Shown here piece by piece: positions 6,395-6,919 of a stretch of DNA of 6,919 nucleotides. Position 1 is the first letter of the stretch. Each line of letters starts with the position of its first letter. The DNA comes from Candidatus Stahliibacteriota bacterium (GTDB lineage: Bacteria; Hydrothermota; Tepidihabitantia; SM23-42). A program made the translations under genes and the position numbers. Under the pieces are notes generated by a model that worked only from the letters and a program-made list of their open reading frames with translations, ran no database searches and had not been told where the DNA came from. The DNA lies in contig DAOVBK010000084.1 in the NCBI GenBank assembly GCA_030670605.1, forward strand, positions 1 to 6,919. Reading direction: 5' to 3'.

Positions 6395-6919
6395 CTACTT
6401 TATAAATGTTTGGAGGGCACGTAGAGCACCACGATGGTTTGGCTCGATCTCGAGCACCTTATTCCAGAGTGATTCTGCCTGTGCAGTGTTACCGAGTCTG
6501 TACTCGACGAGTCCTGCGTGGTACAGTGGTGACGTGTAATTTGGCTCTAAGGTACGTGCCTTGTTGTAGTACTCACGTGCTTTTTGCAGTGCATTTCTGC
6601 TGAAATAAATATTACCGAGATTATTGTACGCGCGAGCCGAATAGGGATCGACTGCAATCGCCTGGAGAAACAATTTTTCCGCTTCAACGTAGTCACCAGC
6701 CTCTGCATAGATATTACCCATGTTATAGTAGGCTTCTGGCTGTTGCGGGTCAAAGTTGAGCGCCTCGGTGTAGTATTGACGTGCCTTCTGTCGATTGCCG
6801 AGTTTCTTGTACGATGAGCCCATGAGAACGAGCGCTTCGGGATACCCTGGTGTGTATTGGAGCGCCTCTTCACAATTGGCAATGGCACTGTTGTAGTTCT
6901 TTTGTTCATACTTCGCGCC
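6395..6919 (-). CDS. TPR-repeat protein (5'-truncated at the window edge)
   Basis: The frame is open from the right edge to a TAG stop, giving 174 residues; the N-terminus is outside the window and the Met at 6823 is an internal residue. It consists of one partial and four full 34-residue tetratricopeptide repeats plus a short capping helix. Each repeat shows the family pattern (W/Y/L)-x-x-(L/G)-x-x-x-Y ... A-x-x-x-(Y/F)-x-x-A-(L/I)-x-x-x-P. Examples are AYYNMGNIYAEAGDYVEAEK and AYNNLGNIYFSRNALQKARE, with DPQQ, DPYS, EPNY and EPNH turns. TPRs make a superhelical scaffold for protein binding; nothing here shows an enzyme domain or the partner. It runs in the same direction as deoB, 62 nt upstream. 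No terminator hairpin is visible after it, so some read-through into the deoB operon is possible. Confidence 0.88.
   Translation of the reverse strand, partial: GAKYEQKNYNSAIANCEEALQYTPGYPEALVLMGSSYKKLGNRQKARQYYTEALNFDPQQPEAYYNMGNIYAEAGDYVEAEKLFLQAIAVDPYSARAYNNLGNIYFSRNALQKAREYYNKARTLEPNYTSPLYHAGLVEYRLGNTAQAESLWNKVLEIEPNHRGALRALQTFIK

Noticed and set aside
6395..6919. 102-bp periodicity as a DNA tandem repeat
   Set aside because: The periodicity is at protein level (34-residue TPRs); the DNA of successive units has diverged well beyond a tandem repeat or CRISPR-like array.
1..6919. Mobile element, tRNA/rRNA, CRISPR or pseudogene
   Set aside because: The window is almost entirely filled by intact or edge-truncated housekeeping-type genes without frameshifts, and no transposase, terminal repeats, or structural RNA signatures were seen.

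Overview
The window reads as a stretch of chromosome from a diderm (Gram-negative-type) bacterium. It carries an LptD/OstA-type outer-membrane LPS-assembly protein and a periplasmic SurA/PpiD-like chaperone-isomerase next to nucleoside-salvage genes. The LptD is diverged. Together with a degenerate-cyclase/ATPase/TPR protein and a free TPR protein, it recalls candidate phyla around the FCB group (WOR-3, Cloacimonadota and similar). That placement is an impression from protein style and cannot be proven from the sequence alone. There is no sign of phage, transposon, CRISPR, tRNA or rRNA. Coding density is close to total: the only non-coding stretch is 62 nt (6333-6394).

Layout. On the plus strand, 1-951 is the 3' part of a parvulin-type peptidyl-prolyl isomerase whose beginning lies outside the window. 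Everything else is on the minus strand. Read in the direction of transcription (right to left), it begins with a TPR-repeat protein entering from the right edge (6919-6395) and then the 62-nt gap, which holds a good sigma70-like promoter. Four tightly packed genes follow: deoB (phosphopentomutase, 6332-5166), cdd (cytidine deaminase, 5185-4775), a 593-residue P-loop ATPase (4772-2991) and lptD (2994-952). deoB and cdd overlap by 20 nt, cdd and the ATPase gene are 2 nt apart, and the ATPase gene and lptD share an ATGA stop/start. This packing argues for one co-transcribed, translationally coupled operon. lptD and the isomerase gene meet tail to tail with adjacent stop codons and no spacer.

How the genes may work together. 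DeoB and Cdd belong to the same nucleoside/deoxynucleoside salvage pathway. LptD and the SurA/PpiD-like isomerase belong to outer-membrane biogenesis; SurA-type chaperones are known to assist LptD folding, and in E. coli lptD and surA are adjacent, though co-directional. The ATPase between the two pairs has an N-terminal region that looks like a shrunken, catalytically dead class III nucleotide cyclase domain, then an AAA_16/STAND-like NTPase, then TPR-like helices. Its job is unknown.

Main points for a second look: the dead-cyclase/STAND/TPR protein coupled to lptD; a promoter placed so that deoB mRNA would be leaderless; Ser in place of the usual catalytic Thr in DeoB; a TTG start for cdd inside deoB; a very short, uncharged LptD signal peptide; and retention of a minimal LptD cysteine pair.
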